From: an uncultured Ruminococcus sp.
GTDB taxonomy: Bacteria; Bacillota; Clostridia; Oscillospirales; Ruminococcaceae
Assembly: GCA_902783235.1 (NCBI GenBank)
Contig: CACZQG010000157.1
Coordinates: 1-6,816 of the forward strand
Length of the DNA stretch: 6,816 bases
Direction of reading: 5' to 3'
Part shown: piece by piece, positions 1 to 6,703 of the stretch
How the letters are laid out: each line of letters starts with the position of its first letter
How positions within the stretch are numbered: position 1 is the stretch's first letter
Notes under the pieces: model-generated
Databases searched by the model: none
The model's input: the letters and a program-made list of their open reading frames with translations, nothing else
What the model was told of the DNA's origin: nothing
Program-made: the position numbers and the translations under genes

Positions 1-1283
1 ACAAATATGGAAAGCATTTTGCAGTCACCTACAGTGGGGGTCAGCTTACCGAATTGGGATACAACAGGTGTTATAAGTTCTCCCGGGTCATTGAGTACCT
101 GTGAAGAGATCCACTCAGGCGGTTCACCTGATATGAGCTGATCTTTCAGAAGGCAAAAATCAAGGACATTCAGCTTTTCATCCCTATAAAGATCTCCTGC
201 CTTCCAGTTGGGAATATGTGTATCCGGAACAGCAAGAAGCCATTTTTTCAGTAGTATAGCATCAGACGTATCAACAATACCGTTATTGTTGATATCACCC
301 ATGTAGTAATCTGATAATTCTACGGGTTCGTTTATATCCTCTGACAGATCAAAGCGTCCTTCATCGTTTTTTATCTTTGTCCATACATATCTGAGCATCC
401 AGCCGTCAAAATCAGTGATCTTGTTGGAAGAACCTGCCATCATGATGGAGTTTTCGCCACCCGGAAATCCTCCCGGAGGGAAGCCATCGGACTCTCCCTC
501 ACCTCCGTAAAAGTCGGTAAGACCAAAGCCATGTCCTATTTCGTGCTCCAGAACATGAAGGTTATCATATTCGATCAATGCAAGGCAGGCAACATCTGAC
601 AGCCGCTGTCCCCAGTCTCCGCCGCAGCCTCCAACAAAGGGAAATCCCTTTGTAGCCCATAAATACATATCAAAACGTTTATCAGCTCCTCCGGGATATT
701 GATATCCCGGATCGGAGAAATGCTCAAAGCGTGAAAGCTCGTCAGGGGCATAGGGCTCCTTATCGGGAATGGTTTCCCAGCCGTTTGAGGTGTCATACTG
801 TGAATCATAGTATTTTGTATCTGTGTAGACCACCTCATCATCCCGAAGATCAATAAGGCAGCTTTTATCAATAACCGCCCAGCCTACAACATTTACGTCA
901 ATATGTTCATATGGCCAGTTTTCATATCCTGCAAGCTTGTCATTCCAGGCATTGATGCAATCTGAAAGTGTCTTTTGGAATTTCATACGCTGTTCATAGG
1001 TGACAGTGCGGTCAGACTGCCATTTAATAACATAATTGAGTGTGCCATGACCGGCTGCTATCTGATCGAATATAGTATTGCGTCTGATAGTGGAGCCTTC
1101 ACGCTCTATACGATTCGTCCATATCCAGTCAGCAGCGTATTGGTAGTCAGACGGAATATCGTTTATGCTTTCGGCATGAACTGTCATTGTGTTGTCTGCC
1201 GGCGATCCAGCCCCTATATCATTCATAGGCATCAGACACAGTGCAGCACCTATTACAAAAGCAGCTGCTTTCTTTAATGTCAT
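1..1283 (-). CDS. Secreted dockerin-containing zincin metallopeptidase (N-terminal 427 codons; gene continues past the left edge)
   Basis: Predicted exported zinc endopeptidase with a cellulosome-type docking module. Seen: a signal peptide (two Lys, then a hydrophobic core at residues 6-19, likely cleavage between 25 and 37). The catalytic domain spans roughly 40-310, with conserved blocks LNYVIKW (82-88), NVVGWAV (131-137) and GGCGGDWGQR (218-227). The zinc site is HEIGHGFGLTD (247-257; H247, H251 and D257 as ligands, E248 as base), and a Met-turn-like SIMMAGSS lies at 279-286. Residues 328-385 form a type I dockerin with two EF-hand-like loops: D330/N332/N334/D341, and a weaker D364/Y366/D368/D375. 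About 42 further residues follow before the edge, so the dockerin is internal; the start of another domain, perhaps a second peptidase, is possible. Start: ATG at 1283, with AAGGAGGAG at 1289-1297 five bases upstream. From memory, the catalytic blocks resemble a family of fungal secreted putative metallopeptidases. The substrate is unknown; cellulosomal attachment is inferred. Confidence 0.9.
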   Translation of the reverse strand, partial: MTLKKAAAFVIGAALCLMPMNDIGAGSPADNTMTVHAESINDIPSDYQYAADWIWTNRIEREGSTIRRNTIFDQIAAGHGTLNYVIKWQSDRTVTYEQRMKFQKTLSDCINAWNDKLAGYENWPYEHIDVNVVGWAVIDKSCLIDLRDDEVVYTDTKYYDSQYDTSNGWETIPDKEPYAPDELSRFEHFSDPGYQYPGGADKRFDMYLWATKGFPFVGGCGGDWGQRLSDVACLALIEYDNLHVLEHEIGHGFGLTDFYGGEGESDGFPPGGFPGGENSIMMAGSSNKITDFDGWMLRYVWTKIKNDEGRFDLSEDINEPVELSDYYMGDINNNGIVDTSDAILLKKWLLAVPDTHIPNWKAGDLYRDEKLNVLDFCLLKDQLISGEPPEWISSQVLNDPGELITPVVSQFGKLTPTVGDCKMLSIF

Positions 1284-1330
1284 TTAAACTCCTCCTTCAG
1301 GTTTGATTGATGTGAATTATATCTGCATAT

Positions 1331-1359
1331 ATTATACAATATATGTTAACATTTGTCAA
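1331..1359 (-). promoter_or_regulatory. Consensus sigma-A promoter of the dockerin peptidase
   Basis: On the minus strand TTGACA (1359-1354) and TATAAT (1336-1331) are separated by exactly 17 bp; both hexamers match the consensus perfectly. Transcription should begin near 1324, leaving a leader of about 40 nt with the ribosome binding site at 1289-1297. No operator-like palindrome is obvious, so this reads as a strong, possibly constitutive promoter. Confidence 0.85.
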
Positions 1360-1439
1360 TAATATTTGCGTCACAGGAAAGATAAAAAACTGTATGCTTG
1401 ATCATTGTTTATATTGGAATAGTATACATAATCAATAAC

Positions 1440-1698
1440 TGCTTCCAGCCATATCCGTCAAATACTTGCTTTTTTTCATCCGGTGTGATATAATTTGGAT
1501 ATAAACGTAAATGCCTTTGGGGTATATTTGTGTCAGATATGGACTATGAGGGTCTGTCTGACCCCGTTTTGCACATAATATCTCTGACAACCGAACGATC
1601 GCCTGTGTGGATTTTGATCATAAGGAGCAAATCACACTTTGATCTGACAGAAATCCTAATTGGCATCCGATGCACGATCGTTGTGCAATATTTTTTAG
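1440..1698 (+). repeat. Degenerate copy of the TTAA-ended repeat element
   Basis: This stretch aligns piecewise, in the same orientation, with the element at 1747-1994. ATTTGGATA...TGCCTTTGGGGTA at 1493-1524 matches 1818-1849 with only a few changes. GCATCCGATGCACGATCGTTGTGCAATATT, starting at 1663, matches the segment starting at 1958. The two anchors lie 170 bp apart here and 140 bp apart in the other copy, so there is indel divergence of about 30 bp. The right end (about 1698) has lost the intact GGTATTGCCTTAA terminus, and the left end is only weakly recognisable. The subterminal hairpin survives as GCACGA-TCG-TTGTGC with one G-U pair. It is probably an old, decayed insertion. The left boundary is approximate. 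Confidence 0.6.
1466..1494 (+). promoter_or_regulatory. Extended -10 sigma-A promoter, probably for the giant gene
   Basis: TTGCTT (1466-1471) and a perfect TATAAT (1489-1494) are 17 bp apart. The -10 is preceded by TGA, giving an extended -10 (TGnTATAAT). The predicted start is near 1501. No coding sequence with a ribosome binding site follows until the gene at 2030, so the likely product is an mRNA with a leader of about 530 nt that crosses the MITE-like element, or else a separate small RNA. The promoter lies inside the degenerate repeat copy. No better promoter was found between 1700 and 2029. Confidence 0.65.
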
Positions 1699-1746
1699 AA
1701 AAATGCAACCTATCTTGTGTTTATAGGGTATATATAGTAGAAATGC

Positions 1747-1994
1747 TTAAGGCAACACCGTGCAAAGACCGCTTGGAAGCTTTGTACGTCATCCGCCAGT
1801 GTTTCACCAAATCTATGATTTGGATAGAAACACAAGTGCCCTTGGGGTACGTGATCTCCCCCGAGGGAGAGGTGTCTGCGTTAGATGACAGAGAGGTTGA
1901 CCGACAGACCAGTATGTCTGCATCGATTTTGTACAATCTAACAAAAAATCTGACGTCGCATCTGATGCACAATCTTTGTGCGGTATTGCCTTAA
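1747..1994. mobile_element. MITE-like 248-bp element with TTAA ends and 21-bp terminal inverted repeats
   Basis: The ends are imperfect inverted repeats, 18 of 21 positions matching: 1747-1767 begins TTAAGGCAACACCG, and the reverse complement of 1974-1994 begins TTAAGGCAATACCG. TTAA at both tips may be the target duplication or part of the repeat. The interior is a row of hairpins: 1760-1767/1780-1787; GTGTTTC/GAAACAC at 1799-1805/1827-1833 enclosing CCAAAT/ATTTGG at 1807-1812/1818-1823; TCTCCC/GGGAGA at 1855-1860/1865-1870; and GCACAA-TCT-TTGTGC at 1967-1981. No transposase is encoded, so it would be a non-autonomous element moved in trans. It separates the promoter at 1466-1494 from the gene at 2030, whose ribosome binding site lies 21 bp beyond its right end. 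The open frames across it lack ribosome binding sites, and one ends exactly in the terminal TAA of the repeat; I regard them as accidental. Confidence 0.75.
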
Positions 1995-2029
1995 AAGACA
2001 TTAAATCAAAATATTAAGGAGAACTTGCT

Positions 2030-5000
2030 ATGACATATGATGAATGGATAAACAAAGTCCGTGGTAATCATGGCTTTACAAATAGTGAAAAACAAGACTA
2101 TGATGAATTGGTCAGATTCTTTAATACTAATGCAGAACAAACATTAAAAAAGAACGGTAATAATGAATTCTTTAATTCGTTTACTCGTCACATGAGCAAT
2201 ATTGGAAGACTTTTCAGTAATGATCTCACCATTACCGAAAATGAATTTAATGAAATATCTCAAAGTCTCAATGCTCTGGAGGAAATGTTTCAGGGGGAAG
2301 ACAATCCTAACCGCACTCTTATTACCGAATCTATGTCAAATGACCTCAATAAGTTCGTAAATATGCTGGAAAGCCTGAACAAAAAGGCAGGGGCTGATAT
2401 AAATACTGCTCAGTGGAGAAAAGACCGTGAAAAATACATGACAGCTGAGCAGATAAGTATGCAGGATGACGAGAATTTCATGAAAAGCGGTCTGGAATGG
2501 GCATCGCTATATATTTCAAATCATCCGATTTCAAGCGGTTCCGTCTTTTTTGATGCAGTAGGTGCTGTAAATCATAGTCTGAGCAATAATGGTGAGCTTT
2601 CTGATAAATACAAATTTGCAATAAAGGACTTTAAAGAGGCTTTAAAAAATGAGGAAAGCCGTAATGAGCTTGTGGGAAGCTTCTATGACTACCCGGATTC
2701 ACCTAAGGATGGCAGTGAATTCATTCGCTTTGTTCATATACTTAATACCAGATGCAATGCGGGTATCGACGAGGCAGAATTGCAATCACAAGTAAATCAG
2801 ACGATTACCGAAAAAAAAGATCTGAATCTTGTAGATGTCCAATTGTTTTCTTTTGGCGTTACTATGCAGGAGGAGGAAAATGAGCATTCTATAGCTTTTG
2901 CCAATGGATTAAACGCTGCCAACAATATAATAAAAAACAAGGGTACTATATCTCAGGAAGATAAAAATGGCATAGAAAATTTCAAAAAGGTTTTTTCAAC
3001 TCCTAAGGGTGTCAGTGCAATACTCAGATCCAGCATAAATCTGGGACAGGGTCATCCACCGCTTGGTAAGGACGGCGAAAATCTGGTAGAACTGGCTGAT
3101 ATACTCAACAGAAGAGCTGATGCAGGCATAGATATAAACAATCTCAAAAATATAATTGAAAATGAAATAAAAGGCGTTCAGCACGATAACGAGCAGAAGC
3201 AGGAGCCGGATAATAGTATAAATAATAAGGAACAGCAGAAAGAACAGAATTTATCTGTGCAAAATGGTTTAGTTGATCCTGTTATGCCGGAAGCTGATGA
3301 TGAAAAGGATCGGGATGTTGAATATGATCTGGATCAGTATAAGCCCATCGACCCTAATGCCAAATATGTCTGGAATGATACCCGTTACCAGGCGATGTAT
3401 ATGGAGTCGGTGACGGAACTGTTGAAACGTTCGCTTCCTCGAAGTCTTGATAAATATGATACAGATTATAAAAATGATGATGGAACTCCCAAATCAATAT
3501 CTAAAATAAACAGTGATTACCTTGCTGAAAATCAAAATGATCTGTTATTTCCGGAAATGGGATCTGTTAACAATAAAGGTATCAAAGGAAAGAATGATGA
3601 TAGGGAAGCTGCATCATTTTACGGATATGATCCTGAAAAAAATACGATATCGGGATTTGTTGGTGACGATTATGTAGGTGCAAATTATAAACTCGCTGAT
3701 CAACAGGCTGCCCAAAATGCGGCACAAGCAGTTATGGATCTTAGTATGGCATTGGATGAAGCAGCTGATAATGCCAAGGATCCTACTGTAAAGCAGTTCT
3801 ACAAAGACAGAGCATTTATTGCCGATATGAGTCAAGGCAATTATATGCAGGCGATGTTTACAAACCCATATATGTCGGTAATGATGACTACACTTGTTTC
3901 AGGAGTCAATTACAGAAACGATGATGTAAAAAAACAACGTAAGATCCTTGGAAAGCCTTTTTCCGATCATATTAATGAATTGTCTCACACTGCTGTGAAT
4001 GAGCTTAAAGTCGAATACCTCAGACAGAAATATGATAAGAAAGGCTGGAATCATGACAACAAAAGAAAATACCTTAAAGCTCTCAGTGATGCTCACGCAG
4101 AAACTCTGAAAAACTATGACAATCTTAAAAACTATGACAATGTGGGCTATAACAATTCTGTAGACTACATTATAGAGCTGCTGAAACAAATAGATAAAGA
4201 TCCCAAAAAGCCTGTCCCAAGGGGACTTAAAAAATATGTTGATAATCCGCAGCTTAGGAAAGAGCTTGTAAAAAATCCTCCTGCTGTTAAAAAAATGAAC
4301 AAGGCAACAGGAAATACTCTGGGTTCGGTATTAGGTCAGTCAATTGATGAAAAAAGAAATATAGTGGGCGAAATTGGCTATATAAGAGGAGAAAAGGCCG
4401 CTATAGATCATGGCTGGGATGTTAATGAACTGGCAATATTGGGAACAGTAGGCTCTATTGATGAGCAATTAAAGCGTGTTGAAAAGTGTGTTTCAAGTGA
4501 TAAGCTAAAGAATCTGAATGCCTTCAAGAGTGATTTTATCAAGCTGAAAAGTGAGACAATGAACAAATATGTCATCACTGCTGAGGATAAAAAAGCATTA
4601 GCGGTCAAGGTGCTTGGTTTTGTAGAAAAGTACAAGGATAGTAAAGTAGATGAAATATCCACTATAATGAGCACTGCAAATAAAGGCAGAAAAGTGTTTA
4701 ACAATGCCTGCGGTGTGATAAATGCATCTCTTAAAAAGAATATGAAGAAGGATGCCAATAACCTTGAGCTTCGCCGCAAATTTCCTGTAAAGTATATGAA
4801 TAATCTTGAGAATGAGGCAAAGGTTACAGGAGATTATAAAAAGTTTGTCAGTGAAATGATCAATATCACGGAAAAAATGAATGATTCTGATATGGATAAT
4901 TATTATTCAGATAAAAATAAAACTGAATGGACTGGTTATCTTAATAAAATAAAAGCTAATAAGGATGGTAAGTACAGCAAGGTCATAGAACAATTTGCAC

Positions 5001-6352
5001 ATACCTTTGTTGAACATTCGGTTCACAGATCCGAGGAAATACAGCAGCGTGCCCATGATATCAGACAGGGTAGAATCCGGGTGGAAAGTAAGTATAATTC
5101 CATAAAGAATGATAATTATGGAAGCTTATTGATAGCCTCTCAAATGTCTGATGCAGGAGATCTGAAAAGAGACCGGACAATATACAATTTGAGCAAATCA
5201 TTTAAGGAAGGTCCTTCAAGTGCTGTCTACAAGGAATCCTTTAATCATTATCATGATGTTTCCAGTGACGGTTTATCAAAGCATGAGCGAAAAGAATTAC
5301 TGAATAATAGCCTGATAGGGAAAACAGATCCCTTAAAGTGTTTGGGTATAAACGGTGAGCCGCTGCCGGATGGAAGCCTGAATGATAATGATGAAGGAAA
5401 GCTATACGATGCTTTAAATAGCTCCCATAAGAAAAATGAGGCTTACAAGGATAAATTTGAAAAGGTCTTACGTGATGCCAAGAACAAGTTGGATGAGCTT
5501 GAAGTGCTTGCATCTAAAAAGTCTGAAAACTCTATTGAATTTGAGCGTATGAAGCATAACCTTAAAAAGCTGACTCAACTGAATGCGAATTCAACTCCTT
5601 CACAGATGAATGATGCTCTTGACAATGTTTGTAAGTTTTCTCATCAATACATTGCCAAGATCAGAAGAGAAGGCGGCGGAATAATGAAAAACGGATCACG
5701 CCGAAAGGATTTTGCCAATAATCTGGAGTTGTTTGCCAGAAACTCATATGCTGATCTGTGCAAGAATAAAACTACGGCAATGAATTCTCATGAGTCTGTA
5801 AGTGTTCAGGTAAACCGTTCAAAGATGAACAGAGATTCATTGATGACCCGTCAGGTTATTGATCTTAGTGCTAAACTTGCAGAAGCTCAGAAATCGGCAG
5901 TTGAAGCTGCTAAGAAAAAAGACTATTATGGTTTTGAAAAGGCATTGTCTGAGATGCTGGCAGCTTCTTATTTGCAGGAAAAGGCGAATGAGACCTTTGA
6001 TTATGAAACCGGAAAACTGTCAGGCAATAGGACAAGTGTACGTAAAAAAGCAGCTGTCAATAATAAGAAAGTTGTTGCTGATGAGAAAAACATGGTTTAC
6101 CCTGAGGATATTACCAAGCATAAGTTTGAAAATACTGTTAATAGTATCAAATCAAGTGAAATGTTTAAAAATATGATGAAGGAAGATCATATAAGCCTTG
6201 CCAACAAATTGTATAGATGTACTTTCTCCGGTATCAGGGCCGTCATGCTGGATGCTAAATCTAAAGCTAAACGCTTTGAGGATCCAAAGATCATTCATTC
6301 AGTTAATTCAAACAGCAATGGCAAAGAAAAAATTCTCGTTAATAAAAAATAG
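2030..6352 (+). CDS. Giant 1440-residue protein of unknown function with three N-terminal repeats
   Basis: I do not recognise this protein. Start: ATG at 2030, with AAGGAG at 2016-2021 eight bases upstream. There is no signal peptide, hydrophobic membrane segment, cell-wall anchor or dockerin, so a cytoplasmic location is inferred. Residues 1-372 contain three diverged tandem units of about 121 residues, each ending in an LN-x-[KR]-x-x-A-x-I motif (from L116, L238 and L359). Residues 381-441 form a polar, Q/E/N/D-rich linker. The rest reads as long amphipathic helices: an Ala/Gln-rich segment at 556-580, a short KNYDNL/KNYDNV duplication at 694-705, and a Lys/Arg-rich C-terminal third with an Ala/Lys/Glu helix around 1278-1300. 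No nucleotide-binding loop, protease, nuclease or nucleic-acid-binding motif stands out. The frame is intact and much more AT-rich by eye than the neighbouring peptidase gene, which may point to transfer. It sits alone between a MITE-like element and a terminator. A structural or scaffold role, or a phage- or effector-like origin, are all possible. Confidence 0.93.
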   Translation: MTYDEWINKVRGNHGFTNSEKQDYDELVRFFNTNAEQTLKKNGNNEFFNSFTRHMSNIGRLFSNDLTITENEFNEISQSLNALEEMFQGEDNPNRTLITESMSNDLNKFVNMLESLNKKAGADINTAQWRKDREKYMTAEQISMQDDENFMKSGLEWASLYISNHPISSGSVFFDAVGAVNHSLSNNGELSDKYKFAIKDFKEALKNEESRNELVGSFYDYPDSPKDGSEFIRFVHILNTRCNAGIDEAELQSQVNQTITEKKDLNLVDVQLFSFGVTMQEEENEHSIAFANGLNAANNIIKNKGTISQEDKNGIENFKKVFSTPKGVSAILRSSINLGQGHPPLGKDGENLVELADILNRRADAGIDINNLKNIIENEIKGVQHDNEQKQEPDNSINNKEQQKEQNLSVQNGLVDPVMPEADDEKDRDVEYDLDQYKPIDPNAKYVWNDTRYQAMYMESVTELLKRSLPRSLDKYDTDYKNDDGTPKSISKINSDYLAENQNDLLFPEMGSVNNKGIKGKNDDREAASFYGYDPEKNTISGFVGDDYVGANYKLADQQAAQNAAQAVMDLSMALDEAADNAKDPTVKQFYKDRAFIADMSQGNYMQAMFTNPYMSVMMTTLVSGVNYRNDDVKKQRKILGKPFSDHINELSHTAVNELKVEYLRQKYDKKGWNHDNKRKYLKALSDAHAETLKNYDNLKNYDNVGYNNSVDYIIELLKQIDKDPKKPVPRGLKKYVDNPQLRKELVKNPPAVKKMNKATGNTLGSVLGQSIDEKRNIVGEIGYIRGEKAAIDHGWDVNELAILGTVGSIDEQLKRVEKCVSSDKLKNLNAFKSDFIKLKSETMNKYVITAEDKKALAVKVLGFVEKYKDSKVDEISTIMSTANKGRKVFNNACGVINASLKKNMKKDANNLELRRKFPVKYMNNLENEAKVTGDYKKFVSEMINITEKMNDSDMDNYYSDKNKTEWTGYLNKIKANKDGKYSKVIEQFAHTFVEHSVHRSEEIQQRAHDIRQGRIRVESKYNSIKNDNYGSLLIASQMSDAGDLKRDRTIYNLSKSFKEGPSSAVYKESFNHYHDVSSDGLSKHERKELLNNSLIGKTDPLKCLGINGEPLPDGSLNDNDEGKLYDALNSSHKKNEAYKDKFEKVLRDAKNKLDELEVLASKKSENSIEFERMKHNLKKLTQLNANSTPSQMNDALDNVCKFSHQYIAKIRREGGGIMKNGSRRKDFANNLELFARNSYADLCKNKTTAMNSHESVSVQVNRSKMNRDSLMTRQVIDLSAKLAEAQKSAVEAAKKKDYYGFEKALSEMLAASYLQEKANETFDYETGKLSGNRTSVRKKAAVNNKKVVADEKNMVYPEDITKHKFENTVNSIKSSEMFKNMMKEDHISLANKLYRCTFSGIRAVMLDAKSKAKRFEDPKIIHSVNSNSNGKEKILVNKK
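2216..3145 (+). repeat. Three diverged tandem protein repeats (period about 121 residues)
   Basis: The recognisable cores start at residues 63, 185 and 302 of the giant protein. Each opens with a turn and helix (SNDLTITENEF, SNNGELSDKYK, KNKGTISQEDK), continues through an amphipathic helix (in units 2 and 3, I-x-[DN]-F-K-x-[AV]), and closes with LNKKAGADIN (116-125), LNTRCNAGID (238-247) or LNRRADAGID (359-368). The closing motifs are spaced 122 and 121 residues apart. Identity between units is low, so this is old duplication rather than recent DNA expansion. Units 2 and 3 are closer to each other than to unit 1. Confidence 0.65.
4109..4144 (+). repeat. 18-bp in-frame tandem duplication within the giant gene
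   Basis: The 15-bp string AAAAACTATGACAAT occurs at 4109-4123 and again at 4127-4141, an 18-bp (six-codon) period. It encodes KNYDNL followed by KNYDNV at residues 694-705. The near-identical DNA suggests a recent slippage duplication, unlike the ancient N-terminal repeats. Confidence 0.8.
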
Positions 6353-6365
6353 ACATGGTATTGTT

Positions 6366-6378
6366 TTAAGGCAGCACC
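6366..6378 (+). repeat. Solo terminal-repeat-like sequence of the MITE family
   Basis: TTAAGGCAGCACC matches the left end of the element at 1747 (TTAAGGCAACACC) at 12 of 13 positions. It lies 13 bp after the stop codon of the giant gene and 12 bp before its terminator. The similarity stops abruptly after this point. It may be a remnant end of another copy; a short GTACCCCAA match at 6501 to the element interior is too weak to prove this. Confidence 0.4.
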
Positions 6379-6390
6379 AAAACATAAAAA

Positions 6391-6440
6391 AGCCATAGCA
6401 GTTCTGAAAAATTACAGAATTGCTATGGCTCTTTATTTTA
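6391..6440 (+). terminator. Strong intrinsic terminator after the giant gene
   Basis: A 16-bp stem (AGCCATAGCAGTTCTG at 6391-6406 with CAGAATTGCTATGGCT at 6415-6430, one G-U pair) closes an 8-nt A/T loop. It is followed by the T-rich tract CTTTATTTTA. An A-rich run (ATAAAAAA) on the left side could supply a U-tract on the other strand, so it may act in both directions. It lies 38 bp after the stop codon. Confidence 0.9.
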
Positions 6441-6503
6441 CATCAGTATTCAGGATGCTGTAAATAATGTGCCCTCAACAACTGCCAAATAGCCGTTGAT
6501 GTA

Positions 6504-6530
6504 CCCCAATCCTGTTTTACAGGATGGGGG
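6504..6530. repeat. Hairpin, 11-bp arms
   Basis: CCCCAATCCTG (6504-6514) and CAGGATGGGGG (6520-6530) pair at 10 of 11 positions around a TTTTA loop. No clear T-tract follows, so a terminator role is doubtful. It sits directly beside the hairpin at 6533-6565, which suggests a structured repeat or the remains of a mobile element. Confidence 0.6.
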
Positions 6531-6532
6531 TT

Positions 6533-6565
6533 GCTATAAAACGCACTTTAAGAGCATTTTATAGC
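6533..6565. repeat. Hairpin with perfect 9-bp arms
   Basis: GCTATAAAA (6533-6541) pairs perfectly with TTTTATAGC (6557-6565). The inner bases GC-a-CTT/AAG-a-GC can extend the stem. The A/T-rich base of the stem might support weak termination in either direction. The TAA that interrupts the possible decayed minus-strand frame (6548-6550) lies in its loop. Confidence 0.6.
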
Positions 6566-6703
6566 GGACACATTAAATATCAGCAAGTTTTCAGCAGGAT
6601 GATCACACAGCTTTATCAGCTCAGGATCAATTGAAGCATTATACTACGGCGGAGATTTCGGAAATCTACGATTCAGAGCGATAAAAATATTTTGAGTTAG
6701 CTA

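Larger units (their letters stand above)
6441..6703. other. Intergenic stretch without an intact gene; possible decayed minus-strand frame
   Basis: No open frame with a ribosome binding site was found. One minus-strand frame reads protein-like from 6643 down to 6443, but it is interrupted by TAA at 6548-6550, preceded by TAG at 6644-6646 and ended by TGA at 6443-6445. Its two open pieces (32 and 34 codons) have no start codon and match nothing I know. It could be a decayed gene end or chance. The right half also has a short open plus-strand frame through the same bases, so coding character is not established on either strand. Confidence 0.4.

Noticed and set aside
575..1277. Alternative open frames on both strands within the peptidase gene
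   Set aside because: They overlap a gene with clear signal peptide, zinc motif and dockerin in another frame, and lack start signals of their own.
1550..1571. Hairpin GGGTC-TGTCT-GACCC followed by CGTTTTGC as a terminator or attenuator after the promoter at 1466-1494
   Set aside because: Only a 5-bp stem with a broken, four-base T-tract; too weak to call, though it could attenuate slightly.
1530..1994. 154-codon plus-strand open frame across the repeat region
   Set aside because: It begins with GTG and no ribosome binding site, crosses the degenerate copy and the whole MITE-like element, and its stop codon is the terminal TAA of the inverted repeat. It reads as accidental coding potential of a repeat.
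1440..1994. CRISPR array or known riboswitch in the repeat-rich leader
   Set aside because: Only two diverged copies of a long unit, no short regularly spaced repeats, and no riboswitch core that I can recognise.
1721..2001. Two overlapping minus-strand open frames (83 and 62 codons) through the MITE-like element
   Set aside because: No ribosome binding site, and both lie almost wholly in repeat DNA with hairpins. Repeats like this are often mis-annotated as small hypothetical proteins.
6500..6565. 21-codon plus-strand open frame in the hairpin region
   Set aside because: No ribosome binding site, and it consists almost entirely of the two hairpins.
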